Of a DNA stretch of 64,000 nucleotides, positions 45,855-58,200 are shown in pieces; positions within the stretch are counted from its first letter, which is position 1, and every line of letters begins with the position of its first letter. The DNA is from Adiantum capillus-veneris (Eukaryota; Streptophyta; Polypodiopsida; Polypodiales; Pteridaceae). A program made the position numbers and the translations under genes. The stretch lies in assembly GCA_014529385.2 (NCBI GenBank), contig CM043960.1, positions 29,107,396 to 29,171,395 on the forward strand. Direction: 5' to 3'. The notes beneath the pieces are model-generated. The model was not told the DNA's origin. It saw only the letters and a list, made by a program, of their open reading frames with translations, and ran no database searches.

Positions 45855-47570
45855 CATGATCAGTCCACAAAGGGGAGTAATCCCAAAGCTTTGAGGAAAG
45901 CTTTGGGATTACTCCCCTTTGAAGCTTTGCGGAAAGCTTCGAATTTCTCACGAACAATGCCATTGTGAAAAGATCTGCAAGGTTGTCCTGTGTTGGCACA
46001 TAAGCCAAGCTGATCTCTCCTGCTAAGAGCCTCTCCTTGACATAGTGGTAATGCACCTCAATGTGCTTTGTGCGAGCATGAAAAAATGGGTTCCTCACAA
46101 CTGCCAATGTGCTCTGACTATCAGTGTAGATAGTGTTGGTAGTGTCATATCCAACACCCAAATCAGCCATAAGGCGTCTGAGCCATACACACTCAATTGT
46201 AGTTGTGAAGACTGCCCTGTACTCAGCCTCACAACTAGAAGTGGTCACAGTAGGTTGCTTCTTGCTCAACCATGATATACATAAACTGCCAAGCATGAAA
46301 CAAAAACCACTTGTAGACACTCACATGCCAAAACAACCAGCCCAATCTGAGTCCGAAAAAACATGTAAGTTTGGCAGCAATGATCTCCCCTTGGGATAAA
46401 ACAAGCCAAGATGTAAAGTGCCACTCAAGTAGCGGAAAATCCTCTTGATGGCCTTCCAATGCTTGAACCCTGGGTTATGCATGAATCTGCTGATGTGTGA
46501 GACTGCAAATTGAATATCCAGCCTCTGTTGTATACATAAATGAGGCATCCAATGGCAGTGTGATAAAGAGTGACATTTGCAGGATCACTAGAATCATGAA
46601 GACTCAATTTTAAACCTGTTTCCATGGGAGTGGCAATAGTTTTCAATCCTCAAGTCCAAACTTATGTAGCGATGTCTCTATGTAACTTTTTGGTCACAAG
46701 GTGATACCACCATCACACTACTTAAACTATATACCCAAGTAATGATGCAACAACCCCAAATCTTTCATCTTGAAAGTAGCATTTAAATCAACCTTAAATT
46801 CAGTAATATGTCTCTCATTTGGTCCAATGATCAACAAATCATCCACGTAGAGAACCACAACGAGAAGTACATCACCCTCATGCTTGACATACAATGTTCT
46901 TTCTGTTGGACTGTTATGAAAGCCTCGCTTGACCAAATGAGTGACGCCTTCTCATACCAAGCATGAGAAGATTTCTTCAACCCATACAAAGCTTTGTTAC
47001 ATTTACACACCTTATCCTCTTGTCCTTTCTTGACAAAATCACAAGGCTGCGTTACATAAACTTCCTCAAATATGTCACCATTCAAGAAAGTAGTAAAAAT
47101 GTCTGGTTGATGTATATCCCAACCAAAATGAGCTGCCAATGCACATAGAAAATGCACAGTAGTCATACAACAAGTGGGAGCAAAAGTCTCTTCAATCTAT
47201 GCCTTTTTGTTGTGCATAACCCTTTGCAACAAGTCGAGCCTTATAGCGATCAATATCACCATCCGGCTTGCGTTTCAGCTTGTAAACCCACTTCATACCA
47301 ATGACCTTTTTGCCAAGAGGCAAATCACATAAAGTCCATGTGTCATTTTCTATAAGTGCATCATATTCTGATTGCATGGTAGCCATCCAATTTTTTGAAT
47401 TCTGTGCTTCATCAAATGATAGAGGTTCCTGAACATCATGTAAGCTAGACACAACCAAAGCATAACAATCTGATGCATAAGATGCATGGCAAGAACCTGA
47501 ACGAGTATGACTAGACAAAGGTGCATCCAATTTACTGTCACGCAATGTATGCACCGGCCATTTTGGCATA
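45855..47570 (-). pseudogene. Copia RT and RNase H
   Basis: RNase H reads GFCFMLGSLCISWLSKKQPT, SSCEAEYRAV, and TKHIEVHYHYVKERL in 45850-46320. RT reads WVYKLKRKPDGDIDRYKARL (47220-47320), NGDIFEEVYVTQP, LYGLKKSSHAWYEK and LLVVVLYVDDLLI (about 46840), with the YVDD active-site core of copia. Relic. Confidence 0.9.
45869..45920. repeat. Perfect 24-bp inverted repeat with 4-bp loop
   Basis: The arms at 45869-45892 and 45897-45920 are exact reverse complements, around a GAGG loop. It lies 15 bp inside the left end of the copia remains, next to the E8 LTR. Confidence 0.97.
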
Positions 47571-48461
47571 CCTCTAGGCTACTCATTTTTAGCCCTTTCC
47601 TCATCAAGTACATCATGTACATCTGCATCACTAATAGGTTGATCTGTAACATTTTCAAAAACCCCCATAGGCTTACATTTTCCTCATTGGAATTTACATT
47701 CGAAGTTCCACAGCTGAAAAGAGGCAACAAAGTGTCATAAATGTCTCGTAAGCTTACATTACTTTCTCTAGTACATGACAACAAGGGTTGAACAGAATCT
47801 TTCACAAACACAACATCCCGTGAAACCAGAATACACTTTGTTTGTGGATGATACAACCTGTAACCTTTGCTTTCAACACTATAACCAACAAAATTACATT
47901 TGACAGCCTTATCATCCAATTTTTTGCGCTATGTTTGTGGAACCAAAGCATATGTCAAAGAGCCAAAAACACGCATGTGCTCAATAGAAGGCTTTATATC
48001 ATGCCATGCTTCATATAGATTAGTAGATTGCAAAGTATTCATAGGACACTTGTTTAGTACATAAGTGGCACACATGATGGACTCAAGCCACAACGAATGC
48101 GACAAAGCTTGACTTTTGACCATACACGTGCCATTTCCGTAAGTGACATGTTTTTCCTCTCAACAACACCATTTTACTGAGGCGTATAAGGCACTGTGCA
48201 TTGGTGTTTTATCCCATGACTAGCCAGAAATGCATTAAATTCATGAGACATATACTCCCCCCCTTGATCGGAACGGAGGGTGCCCATAGTAAATTTTAAG
48301 ACATTTCTAACCATAGCTAGAAATTATTTGAAGCACATAAACACTTCGGACTTTGCCTTAAGAGGATACACCCATGCATGCCTGGAGTAATCATCAATAA
48401 CTGTCATGAAGTAAAGGTAATTTTCCAAGGACGCAGTTTGCATGGGCCCACAAACATCACT
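47571..48461 (-). pseudogene. Copia integrase, C-terminal part
   Basis: Readable stretches are SHSLWLESIMCATYVLNKCP (48060-48110), MRVFGSLTYALVPQT and KCNFVGYSVESKGYRLYHP (about 47830-47910), the usual end of the copia integrase. Its upstream part continues right of E7 from 57374. Relic. Confidence 0.85.
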
Positions 48462-48466
48462 ATGCA
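48462..48466 (+). repeat. Target-site duplication of E7 (left copy)
   Basis: ATGCA is found here and again at 57369-57373, directly outside the two ends of E7. The copia frame is interrupted between them. Confidence 0.96.
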
Positions 48467-50132
48467 TGTAATGGAATTTGCCTATTCAATTTGAGAGTAG
48501 CGTAATTTAATGAGAGTACTTTCAAGAAATGATTTTGTGAGCATAGAGGGTAGACATAATTGAAGATAGCAACATAATCATAGCAATTAGTTAACTTGGC
48601 ATAGACAATACTTTTGCAAGAGAGAGAATTTAGAGAACATGACAACAGTTGAGGACCGGATTTATGTGGAGCCGGTCCCCCCTCCAATAGGCATTTGTAT
48701 TATGATTTCTCCCATAAAGAGAGACTTGTTACAATACATTCTTTGTGTTCCTTGTGACCTAGGTGAAGCAATGAAGATGGAAAGCTTCATGCATCACCAT
48801 CATAGCATAACCTAAACTTGAAGAAAGCTTTAACTATACCAAGCCTTAGTCCCAAGACCTCAAACACCTTCGAAGGTGGAGAGAGCTAGCAGGGAATGAG
48901 GGTAGGGAAGAGGAAGAAGAAACATTTCATACGAGAAAGAGCTAGTTCCTCACGTATCATAACTCTTGTGCTAGCATACATAATAGCATAGTAATGAAGA
49001 AGAAATATATGGCAAGCTCAAGCATTGAAGCATGGCTCTTGGATGGATTTGCACTCCATAGCCAAGAGTGTTGGTGTAGGCTCTCAACCTCTACTTGCTT
49101 GGAGAAGGAGAGGGAGATCTTGCACTTTGCATAGTACACAATGAGAGTGTTTGTGAGTGTGTGTGTGTGGGTGAGTATACCCCCTAAGCAGCCCCCTAGC
49201 TTGCTTGGGTCGACCCCCCCTTGTAGCTCATGCTTGAAGCTCATTGGACCCCTCCAGGCCTAGCCAATCACAAGCAGGAGCCATTACAAGGAACAGGGGT
49301 AGCCTTGGGACAAGTGTCCTCCTTTCCCCTTTGAGAGAGAGGACTTGATAAATGAAAAATCAATTAATTAAATATCCTTTATTATCATTGGACCCCTTGG
49401 GTGGCCAACCAATAGGCTTCAGGCACACCATGAGGGCAACATGAAGAGGAACTTGACAAGTGTCCTTGATGCCTCTTCAAGCTGGGCTTCCCTTGTGTGT
49501 GTGTGTGTGTGTGTGTGTTCTCTCTCACCCCCGCCCCCCCCCCCCCCCCCCCCCCCCCCTTTTAGGCTCGCCCCCCTCCTTGTAGGGATCTTTTTGACTT
49601 TGGATGAGCAAGCCCCTTAGTCATCAAGCATGACAAAGCACTTGAAGTAGGGGGTGTTCCCACAAGCATCTCAGGCAAGCTTCTCAAGGCACCTCAAGCA
49701 CCTTAATCATGCAGCAAGTCAAGCACTTCAAGCATGGAGCCAGTCAAGCACCTCAAGCATCTTAATCAAGCACCTCAAGCATGACAAGAACCTCAAGCAC
49801 GACAAGCACCTCAAGCAGAACAAGCACCTCGAGCTTGGGTCGGGTTCCCACCTCAAGGTCAACCCTAGCTTACCTAAGGTCAAAGGACTTTTACACACAT
49901 TATTGGAGGTCTTCAATGAAGTTAACCCTAAGGTCTTATGCTCCATTGGATAGCCTTGCTCTTTGATAGACCATCTCTCATTTGGGCCCCTTTACCATTG
50001 GCCCCATGTTGAGATAGATCTATAAGCACATATCTATATCTTAACACTTGTTCCCGTTTATTCTCCCACATTAAGTGATCAATTTAATATGATAAAATCA
50101 TTTGGGTTGGTTAGATATTAGATTTTATGACA
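48467..50132 (-). repeat. E7 3' LTR
   Basis: On the minus strand it starts TGTCATAAAATCTAATATC and ends TTCCATTACA. It holds a CAAGCACCTCAAGCA-type short repeat array (49690-49830), a GT tract (49493-49518) and a run of 26 C (49534-49559). Confidence 0.96.
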
Positions 50133-50145
50133 TTACCTCTTTCTT
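50133..50145 (-). other. E7 polypurine tract
   Basis: On the minus strand CAAGAAAGAGGTA directly precedes the 3' LTR. E8 has the same place as CAAGAGAGAGGTA. Confidence 0.8.
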
Positions 50146-50529
50146 GAAATCATAGTCGTCCTCGACTATGAGGTAGAAGAGATAAATCCTTAGTCATTAG
50201 TCAATTTTACTTAGCGGGTAGAGGATCCCTTTTTTTAACCCTACGACATCTTTCCAAGATGGATGACTAATCCATTTGGTTCTTGGGAGACATAGCTGCC
50301 GCAAGCATGTCTGCTCTTTAGTCCATTTCATTCTCCCAAAGTAGAGTGACAAATTCTACTTGGTGTTTGAGAGACGTCGTCATCACAAACATGATTTTAA
50401 GCATGCATACTAGTTAAATTTGTGCACAAGTAAAAAGAGGACTAGTCTTATAAGACAAAAACATGAGTCATTTAAAAGAAATTTGTACATTTGCTTACTC
50501 TAATGTAGCATTGTAAGCATTGACAAGGT

Positions 50530-51454
50530 TTATACTATCCTTAAGTTGTACTCCTTGCATCCATCTAGCATCTTCAAAAGGATAATTTTTGAACTTAATA
50601 AGATACCGTCGGATTATCTTACCATGTCATAGTACCTTGTCTTCATGCCGAAGGACAGCTTCGGGTTGTAGCACCTCTTCTTGGTCTTCAACTTCGGGAG
50701 GGTCTTCAATAATTGGTTCAGTTGGTGGCTCTCCTTTGTAGGGCTTAAGTAGACTTACATGAAAGGCATTGTGTATAAGCCAATGGTTGGGCAACTTGAG
50801 TTGATAAGCCGTCTCATTGATGGGTTTCAAGATTTGGAAAGGACCATAGTATCTTTCTGCTAGTTTAGCATAATACTTTTGATGGCCCGTAGGATTTTTG
50901 CCCGTCGTTTGCCTTAATCGAGCCTTAGGAAACTTAAGTAAGACCCAATCATTTTCTTTGAACATTAAGGCTCTTCTGTGCTTATCAGCAGCAGCTTTTT
51001 GCCTTTGTTGAGAGATGGCTATAGCCTCCCTAATCTTTTGAAAAGATTCTTGTAGGTCACGGCTATACTCATCGGCGGCGAAGATCTTCCCATGTACTTT
51101 GAGTAGCAAGGGACTTTTAGGTCTTCCCTCTATGATCTCGAAAGGTGCTTTCCCCGTAGAAGTATGTACAATATTATTGTAGGCATACTCTACTAGAGGT
51201 AAATGCTTTTCCCATTGTGAGCGTTGATCTACTTCGGTAACATAAGTCTTGAGTAGATCGAGTATCGTAAGATTGGCTATCTCACTTTGGCCATCCGTTT
51301 GTGGGTGATAGGCCGAAGAGAAATTCAATCTTGTTCCTAGATTTTCAAAGAGACCTTTCCAGAAATTACTGGTCATTCTAGGATCTCTATCTGACACGAT
51401 GGATGTGGGTAATCCATGGTGCTTGAAAATCTGAGATATGAAGAGAGTTGCCAT
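50530..51454 (-). pseudogene. E7 integrase C-terminus and chromodomain
   Basis: The stretch reads from the integrase core (SDRDPRMTSNFWKGLFENLG, HPQTDGQSEIAN) through the GPFQILKPINETAYQLKL and HNAFHVSLLKPYKG motifs to an acidic linker and a chromodomain (RRYLIKFKNYPFEDARW, about 50540-50610). Confidence 0.9.
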
Positions 51455-51475
51455 TTGATGTGCCTTAATAGTCTT

Positions 51476-54271
51476 TTATACAGGAATAAAATGTGCTTGC
51501 TTGCTAAACCTGTTGACTATTGTCCATATTCCTGTATTCCCATGGATAGACTTGGGTAATCCAAAGATGAAATCCATGGATATACTCTCCCATGGTGAAT
51601 TTGGAATAGGCAATGGCTGGAGTAATCCAGGTTGCTTCCCTCTATCATACTTGGTCTTTTGGCATACTACACATTTTGAAACATACTCTTGTATGCCCAC
51701 TTTCATGGTAGGCCAATAGAAATACGTCTCTACTCCTCTGAGAGTAGGTTGAATACCTCTATGCCCTGCATATGGAGGAGCATGGGATTCATACATAACC
51801 TTCTCACGAAGGGAATGGGTAACACATAGCCTATTGCCGGGGAGAAGATAACCATCCTGCAAGGTGAATGGTTCCTCTTTCTTCGCCAAAGCAACGGCTG
51901 ACATTATGTCTCTAAAGTCAGGGTCAGTAGCATACTCATCTATCATAGAGGATAGATCATTGTGAGTAGCTATAGACACCGCATTAACTTTTGGTCGTCG
52001 TGAAAGTGCATCAGCAACTTGATTGTGCTTACCAGCTATGTGAGCAATATGGAAATTAAATTGCGAAAGAAAATTTGCCCACCTCATTTGTTTGTCGGAA
52101 AGTTTGGTTTGCGTCATGAAATACTTGAGACTTTGGTGGTCGGCTCGTAGGATAAATGGAGTCCCCAATAGGTAGTGCTTCCATGTGTCTAGGGCATGTA
52201 GAACAGCTAAAATCTCTTTCTCATAAATGCCCAAGACTCGTTCATCACTATTGAGCCTTCGGCTCTCATATGCTATGGCATGCCCTTCTTGAAGCAAAAC
52301 CGCTCCAAGGCAATCACCACAAGCATCACATTGGACCTCAAATGGCTTTGAGAGATCCGGAAGCACGAGGACTGGTTGGAAAGTAAGCTTCTCTTTGAGT
52401 TTTTCAAAATCATTTTGCTCCTTAGCAGTCCATACAAACTTAACGTTCTTCTTTGTTAAGTCGTGTAGTGGTCCTGCTACTTGAGAGAATTTTGCTATGA
52501 AGCGTCTATAGTATGCACACATACCAATAAAGCTTCTTAGCTCATATAGATTCCTTGGGTTAGGCCATGATTTTATTACCTCTAAATTTGATGGATCCAT
52601 ACGAATACCATCGTGAGAGATAATATGACCTAGATATTGAATCTCTTGAAGGAAGAATTCACTTTTCTTTTGGTTGAGAAAAAGTTTGTTCTCCCTCAAG
52701 GCTTGAAAAATCACTTGGAGATGTTGCTTATGTTCCTCCAAAGACTTGGAGTAGATGATGATATCATCAAAGAACACTCCAGTGAATTTACGATATGGTC
52801 TAAAAATTTTCTCCATGAGACGATTGAAAGTAGCTGGTGCATTAGTCAAGCCAAAAGGCATGACTAGATATTCATAAAGACCAAATGTTGTGCGAAACGC
52901 GGTCTTTAGGATATCTTCATCCACTATCCTTATTTGATGATAGCCACTCTTAAGGTCAATCCTACTGAAATAGGTAGAGCCTTGTAGCTTATCAAACAGA
53001 TCTTCTACCCGAGGCACGGGAAATCTGTTTTTGATAGTGATATGGTTTAGTGCTCGATAGTCCACACACATACGGTATGTACCATCTTTCTTTTGCACTA
53101 AAAGGACTGGAGAACAAAAGGGAGAGGAACTAGGCCTCACCATCCCTTTGTCTACCAATTCCTGTACTTGCCTCATAATCTCCTCTTGTTGAGCTTGTGA
53201 GACTCGATAAGGAGGTTTGTTAGACGGTGAGCTTCCTGGAAGGAGCTCAATACGATGGTCATCATCCCCTCGTTTTGGAGGTAGGTCCATAGGGATATCA
53301 TCGATGAACACATCTTGGAATCCTTTTAGAAAAGTAGACAAGTCTAACTCTTCTTGATTCCTATCATTTACATTTGATGAAACTTCATTAGCTTTTAGAG
53401 ACTCTTTGACATAAATCATGTACGCAGAAACTGAGCTCTTCATTGATTTATCAAAAGAAAGAGGATTTACAAGTGGAATAGTGCGACCACGCTCACTAGC
53501 ATCTATATACATGTTCTTTCCCCTGTAGGTGAAGTAAATTCTCCTTTCAGGGAACTTCATGTTGGCAGCCATGCGATCAAACCATGGTGCCCCTAGGATA
53601 ACATCCTGATGTTGGAGAGGAGAGATGAAGAAGTCTTCTTTGTCGACATAGCTTTGGACATGAAGCCTCAACTTCCCAATCAAGGGAGTAACGGAGGCTT
53701 GTTGTCCCTTGAAAGCTGCATCAGCTGTTACTATATCTCCCATCTCAAAAGCTTGAATGCCCAACTTGGTGGCCAACTCTATTGATATGAAGTTGAGAGT
53801 AGAGCCAGGGTCAAACAAGATGAAGGCATCATGCTCTCTTACCTTTCCCCACGCATAGGAAAGTGATGATCCTTTGCAATGAGCATCCTCTTTTAGAGCT
53901 TCGATGGTGGAAGCTCTAGGAGTCTCATTGCGAGTATTCTTCTTGGGGCAAGAACGATAGCCATGTCCTTGCTCCCCACACTTGAAACACTTATGGTCCT
54001 TGCGAAAAGCTTCAAGCTCTTCAAGAGAGAGTTTGTTTTTACCTTTGTAAACTCCCTTCTCCTTGGACAGATTGTTGTTGTTGTTGTTGGAAGTGCCTTG
54101 GGAATTATTTTGAGCATTGGATTTTCCCTTTGCATCATTTTTATCTTTGTTTTCCATGGGCTGGACATTACGTCGAGCCCCTTCATGGAAATTGATGCGT
54201 GAGGCAACCATGGTGTGGTGGATTACTTCGGTAATAGTACCGGGCCGTTGAGAGTTGATGTATTCGGCCAT
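51476..54271 (-). pseudogene. E7 gag end and pol
   Basis: A 931-codon open stretch. It holds the CCHC knuckle CFKCGEQGHGYRSC near its start, a protease with LFDPGSTLNFIS, RT (KKDGTYRMCVDYRALN, FFDDIIIYSK), RNase H (QCDACGDCLGAVLLQEGHA, RADHQSLKYF, ADALSRRP) and the integrase zinc-binding domain (HAPPYAGHRGIQ, KCVVCQKTKYD) running into the core (DFIFGLPKS). This is the reverse-transcription and integration machinery of the element. Confidence 0.95.
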
Positions 54272-55156
54272 CTCTTCAGGTAATCCCGCATAGAATTGCT
54301 ATCTTTGCTCGACAAAGTCTATCTTTTGAAAGACAGTAGCTTTGAGATGTAAATCCCAAAACTTGTCTACATACTTGTTGATAGACTCATGAGAGAGAAG
54401 CTTCAAGCCGCGCCATTCGGTAAGAACTTTATCTTTAGTATCGCTTGGAAGAAATTGCTTCATGATGGAAACTCGTAGAGTTTTCCATGTCTTTGGGGCT
54501 TCTCCATTGCCACGAAGGCTAGCCCACCATTGACGAGCTGATTTTTGGAAGTGCATAGCTACATGGCGTAGCTTGGAGGACTCTGTGAAGCCCTCGTCCC
54601 CAAAGGCCGCATCAAATTGCTGGATGAAGGCCAACACTTTGTCGGTAGCACCAAAGGTGCCATCATAGGTGAGAAAAGAGATACTCCTTCCTCCCTCCTT
54701 GAACTTCTTTAGCTTTTGTGATCTTCGCCATGCAGGAAATGATTTGCGATGTCCTCCCCTCTTGTATTCTCTAGGAGAATATCCATAACTTTCATCGGAA
54801 GAGGAGGAAGGTGAAGAAGAAGGAGAAGAGGGTGACCTCTTCCTAGCCCTTTTCTTCCTTTGTTTCCTCTCTTGCCTTTCAGAGTGATGAGGAGAAGGAC
54901 TATGGGTTGCTCTTTTCCTCTTGGGAGGAGTAGGCGATCGTCTATACCGCCGTCTTCGTGGAGCCACATCTTCAGAAGAACTTAGACTGTCATTGCTTTC
55001 TTTCTCTTTGGATTCCTCCTCTCGAATGGGAGAGAGTCTTCTTTTGGGGGTCTCTTCAAGAGGCCTCCTAAGCTCTCTCTCCTCTGGGAGAGGAAGGGAA
55101 ATTCCATAAGTACGAAGTTGTTGAGTAACTTCGGCTTGCAAAGCAGGGTTGCCCAT
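54272..55156 (-). pseudogene. E7 gag
   Basis: A ~285-codon stretch starts MGNPALQAEVTQQLRTYG. It has an Arg/Glu/Ser-rich linker and then the capsid domain (FKEGGRSISFLTYDGTFGA, RQWWASLRGN, WDLHLKATVFQ). It leads into the zinc knuckle of the following stretch. Confidence 0.92.
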
Positions 55157-55676
55157 AGCTTGCTACAACCTAGTGATGAGATAATTCACAAACATGGGAG
55201 CATCATCATTAGCACCTTCATGTGCAAAATCAAAGCTATCAATGTTCATTCTACTCTCTTGATTATTGTCAGCCATGTTAACAAAATTTATGTTATACTT
55301 AGTGTATGCTTTGGCAATTCAAAACTTTAGTTGCCACTCCTCTTAGCCTTTGAAAATCGGCTCTTAAGTATCTACACCCACGGCTCAAAGTGGTTAATTA
55401 TAGAGAGTAGAGGAGTAGGTCTAACATAGCAGAGTTGCCAAGGGCTAGCTCCTTTCGGACTTCTTATGGCTCAATAATGGTAAAGCCGTAGGCAAGTCTA
55501 AAAAGACTCCATTATTAAGTCCAAAGCTCCCGAGGTGTGCACCATCCCCCACATAGTGGGCTTTAAAAAACTAATATTAGATCCCAGTTCCACTTACTCT
55601 ATTATAATTAACAACATCAACCATTTATAGGCTACTTAAGGACCCCTCTTCTTAAGCAAGAAAAGAGAAACCAAAT

Positions 55677-55688
55677 GCTCTGATACCA
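55677..55688 (-). other. E7 primer-binding site (tRNA-iMet)
   Basis: The plus strand reads GCTCTGATACCA, the reverse complement of TGGTATCAGAGC, one base from the 5' LTR. Confidence 0.95.
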
Positions 55689-55689
55689 A

Positions 55690-56710
55690 TGTAATGGAAT
55701 TTGCCTATTCAATTTGAGAGTAGCGGAATTTAATGAGAGTACTTTCAAGAAATGATTTTGTGAGCATAGCGGGTAGACATAATTGAAGATAGCAACATAA
55801 TCATAGCAATTAGTTAACTTGGAATAGACAATACTTTTGCAAGAGAGAGAATTTAGAGAACATGACAACAGTTGAGGACCGGATTTATGTGGAGCCGGTC
55901 CCCCCTCCAATAGGCATTTGTATTATGATTTCTCCCATAAAGAGAGACTTGTTACAATACATTCTTTGTGTTCCTTGTGACCTAGGTGAAGCAATGAAGA
56001 TGGAAAGCTTCATGCATCACCATCATAGCATAACCTAAACTTGAAGAAAGCTTTAACTATACCAAGCCTCAGTCCCAAGACCTCAAACACCTTCGAAGGT
56101 GGAGAGAGCTAGCAGGGAATGAGGGTAGGGAAGAGGAAGAAGAAACATTTCATACGAGAAAGAGCTAGTTCCTCACTTATCATAACTCTTGTGCTAGCAT
56201 ACATAATAGCATAGTAATGAAGAAGAAATAGATGGCAAGCTCAAGCATTGAAGCATGGCTCTTGGATGGATTTGCACTCCATAGCCAAGAGTGTTGGTGT
56301 AGGCTCTCAACCTCTACTTGCTTGGAGAAGGAGAGGGAGCTCTTGCACTTTGCATAGTACACAATGAGAGTGTTTGTGAGTGTGTGTGGGTGAGTATACC
56401 CCCTAAGCACCCCCCTAGCTTGCTTGGGTCGACCCCCCCTTGTAGCTCATGCTTGAAGCTCATTGGACCCCTCCAGGCCTAGCCAATCACAAGCAAGAGC
56501 CATTACAAGGAACAGGGGTAGCCTTGGGACAAGTGTCCTCCTTCCCCTTTGAGAGAGAGGACTTGATAAATGAAAAATCAATTAATTAAATATCCTTTAT
56601 TATCATTGGACCCCTTGGGTGGCCAACCAATAGGCTTCAGGCACACCATGAGGGCAACATGAAGAGGAACTTGACAAGTGTCCTTGCTGCCTCTTCAAGC
56701 TGGGCTTCCC

Positions 56711-56795
<85 letters not shown>

Positions 56796-57368
56796 CTCTC
56801 TCACCCCCCTGCCCCCCTTTTAGGCTCGCCCCCCTCCTTGTAGGGATCTTTTTGACTTTGGATGAGCAAGCCCCTTAGTCATCAAGCATGACAAAGCACT
56901 TGAAGTAGGGGGTGTTCCCACAAGCATCTCAGGAAAGCTTCTCAAGGCACCTCAAGCACCTTAATCATGCAGCAAGTCAAGCACTTCAAGCATGGAGCCA
57001 GTCAAGCACCTCAAGCATGACAAGCACCTCAAGCACGACAAGCACCTCAAGCAGGACAAGCACCTCGAGCTTGGGCCGGGTTCCCACCTCAAGCTCAGCC
57101 CTAGCTTACCTAAGGTCAAAGGACTTTTACACACATTATTGGAGGTCTTCAATGAAGTTAACCCTAAGGTCTTAGGCTCCATTGGATAGCCTTGCTCTTT
57201 GATAGACCATCTCTCATTTGGGCCCCTTTACCATTGACCCCATGTTGAGATAGATCTATAAGCACATATCTATATCTTAACACTTGTTCCCGTTTATTCT
57301 CCCACATTAAGTGATCAATTTAATATGAGAAAATCATTTGGGTTGGTTAGATATTAGATTTTATGACA
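55690..57368 (-). repeat. E7 5' LTR
   Basis: It has the same ends as the 3' LTR. Its GT tract (56712-56794, ~83 bp) is much longer than in the 3' LTR, while its C run is short. Confidence 0.96.
56712..56794 (+). repeat. (TG)n microsatellite in E7 5' LTR
   Basis: About 41 TG units. The partner LTR has about 13 (49493-49518). Confidence 0.95.
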
Positions 57369-57373
57369 ATGCA

Positions 57374-58200
57374 CAAGCTGCAACCTGCATGTGGACCTAA
57401 CTGAACCATCCTTTGGAAACTTAGAACACTGCATCTTAGCCAAAATACAACCTTTACAAACATGTTTGACAAGTGCTTCAAGAGGCCGTAAAGAAGCAAC
57501 CATATCAAATTTTTGCAAACGTAACAAACTGGCAAAATTCAGATGTCCAAAATGTGCATGCCAAAGTTTTACATCTGAAATAGCCTTTGAATCCACAACT
57601 GCAATTGCAGAATGTTGCCCACACTTGTCATACAAAGTGAGCTTATACAAGCCACTCAATAAAATGCCATATGTAATAATTCCATTATCAAATTGAGATC
57701 ATGTATTGTACATCTGTCATCCACAAATTTGACTACAAGACCAAGTCTAGCAAGTGCAAATACAAACAAAAGATTCTTCTCGATCCCAGGCACATAAAGT
57801 GCATCAATAAGTGTGAAAGAAATGCCATTTGCATCAGTAAGCACAATCTTTCCAACTCCCTGAACTGGATAAGAGGCATTGTTGGCACAAGTAACTGAAT
57901 TCCCAAGAGGGAAAGACTCAAGAGAGGTGAACAAGTCATGATGTGAGGTAATGTGATTTGTAGCACCACTGTCAAAATACCACACATGTGAATCTGTAGC
58001 AACTGACATGCATGCATCATGGACATCAGGATTATAGATACACTCTGCACTAAAAGCCCATTCTGCATCAACATCAGCATCATAGTCTCCTTTCACAGAA
58101 GACCCAACAATAGCTGCATTTGTAGTGGAACCACCCTCTTTCTTCTTAGCCTCTTTGGCCTTCAACTTAAAACACTGCTTGGATCAAGTGATCGTTAGCT
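57374..58200 (-). pseudogene. Copia protease and integrase start
   Basis: Protease shows WYFDSGATNHITSHHDLF (about 57940-57990) and LYVPGIEKNLL. The gag-pre-integrase block LWHAHFGHLNFASLLRLQ (about 57500-57560) and CKGCILAKMQ, part of the HHCC finger, follow. E7 cuts the frame at 57373. Relic. Confidence 0.9.

Larger units (their letters stand above)
48467..57368 (-). mobile_element. E7: young, near-whole Ty3/gypsy chromovirus
   Basis: This is an 8.9-kb minus-oriented element with two long LTRs (1666 and 1679 bp), PBS, gag, pol, chromodomain and a perfect ATGCA duplication. The LTRs are about 99 percent alike by eye, differing mainly in GT and C runs, so insertion was recent. One open stretch covers 931 codons of pol. 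It looks nearly whole with about two or three breaks. The family has long LTRs and is also seen as E8, E9 and a solo LTR in this window. Confidence 0.97.

Noticed and set aside
52637-52867. Plus-strand frames inside E7
   Set aside because: They are shadows of the minus-strand pol frame.
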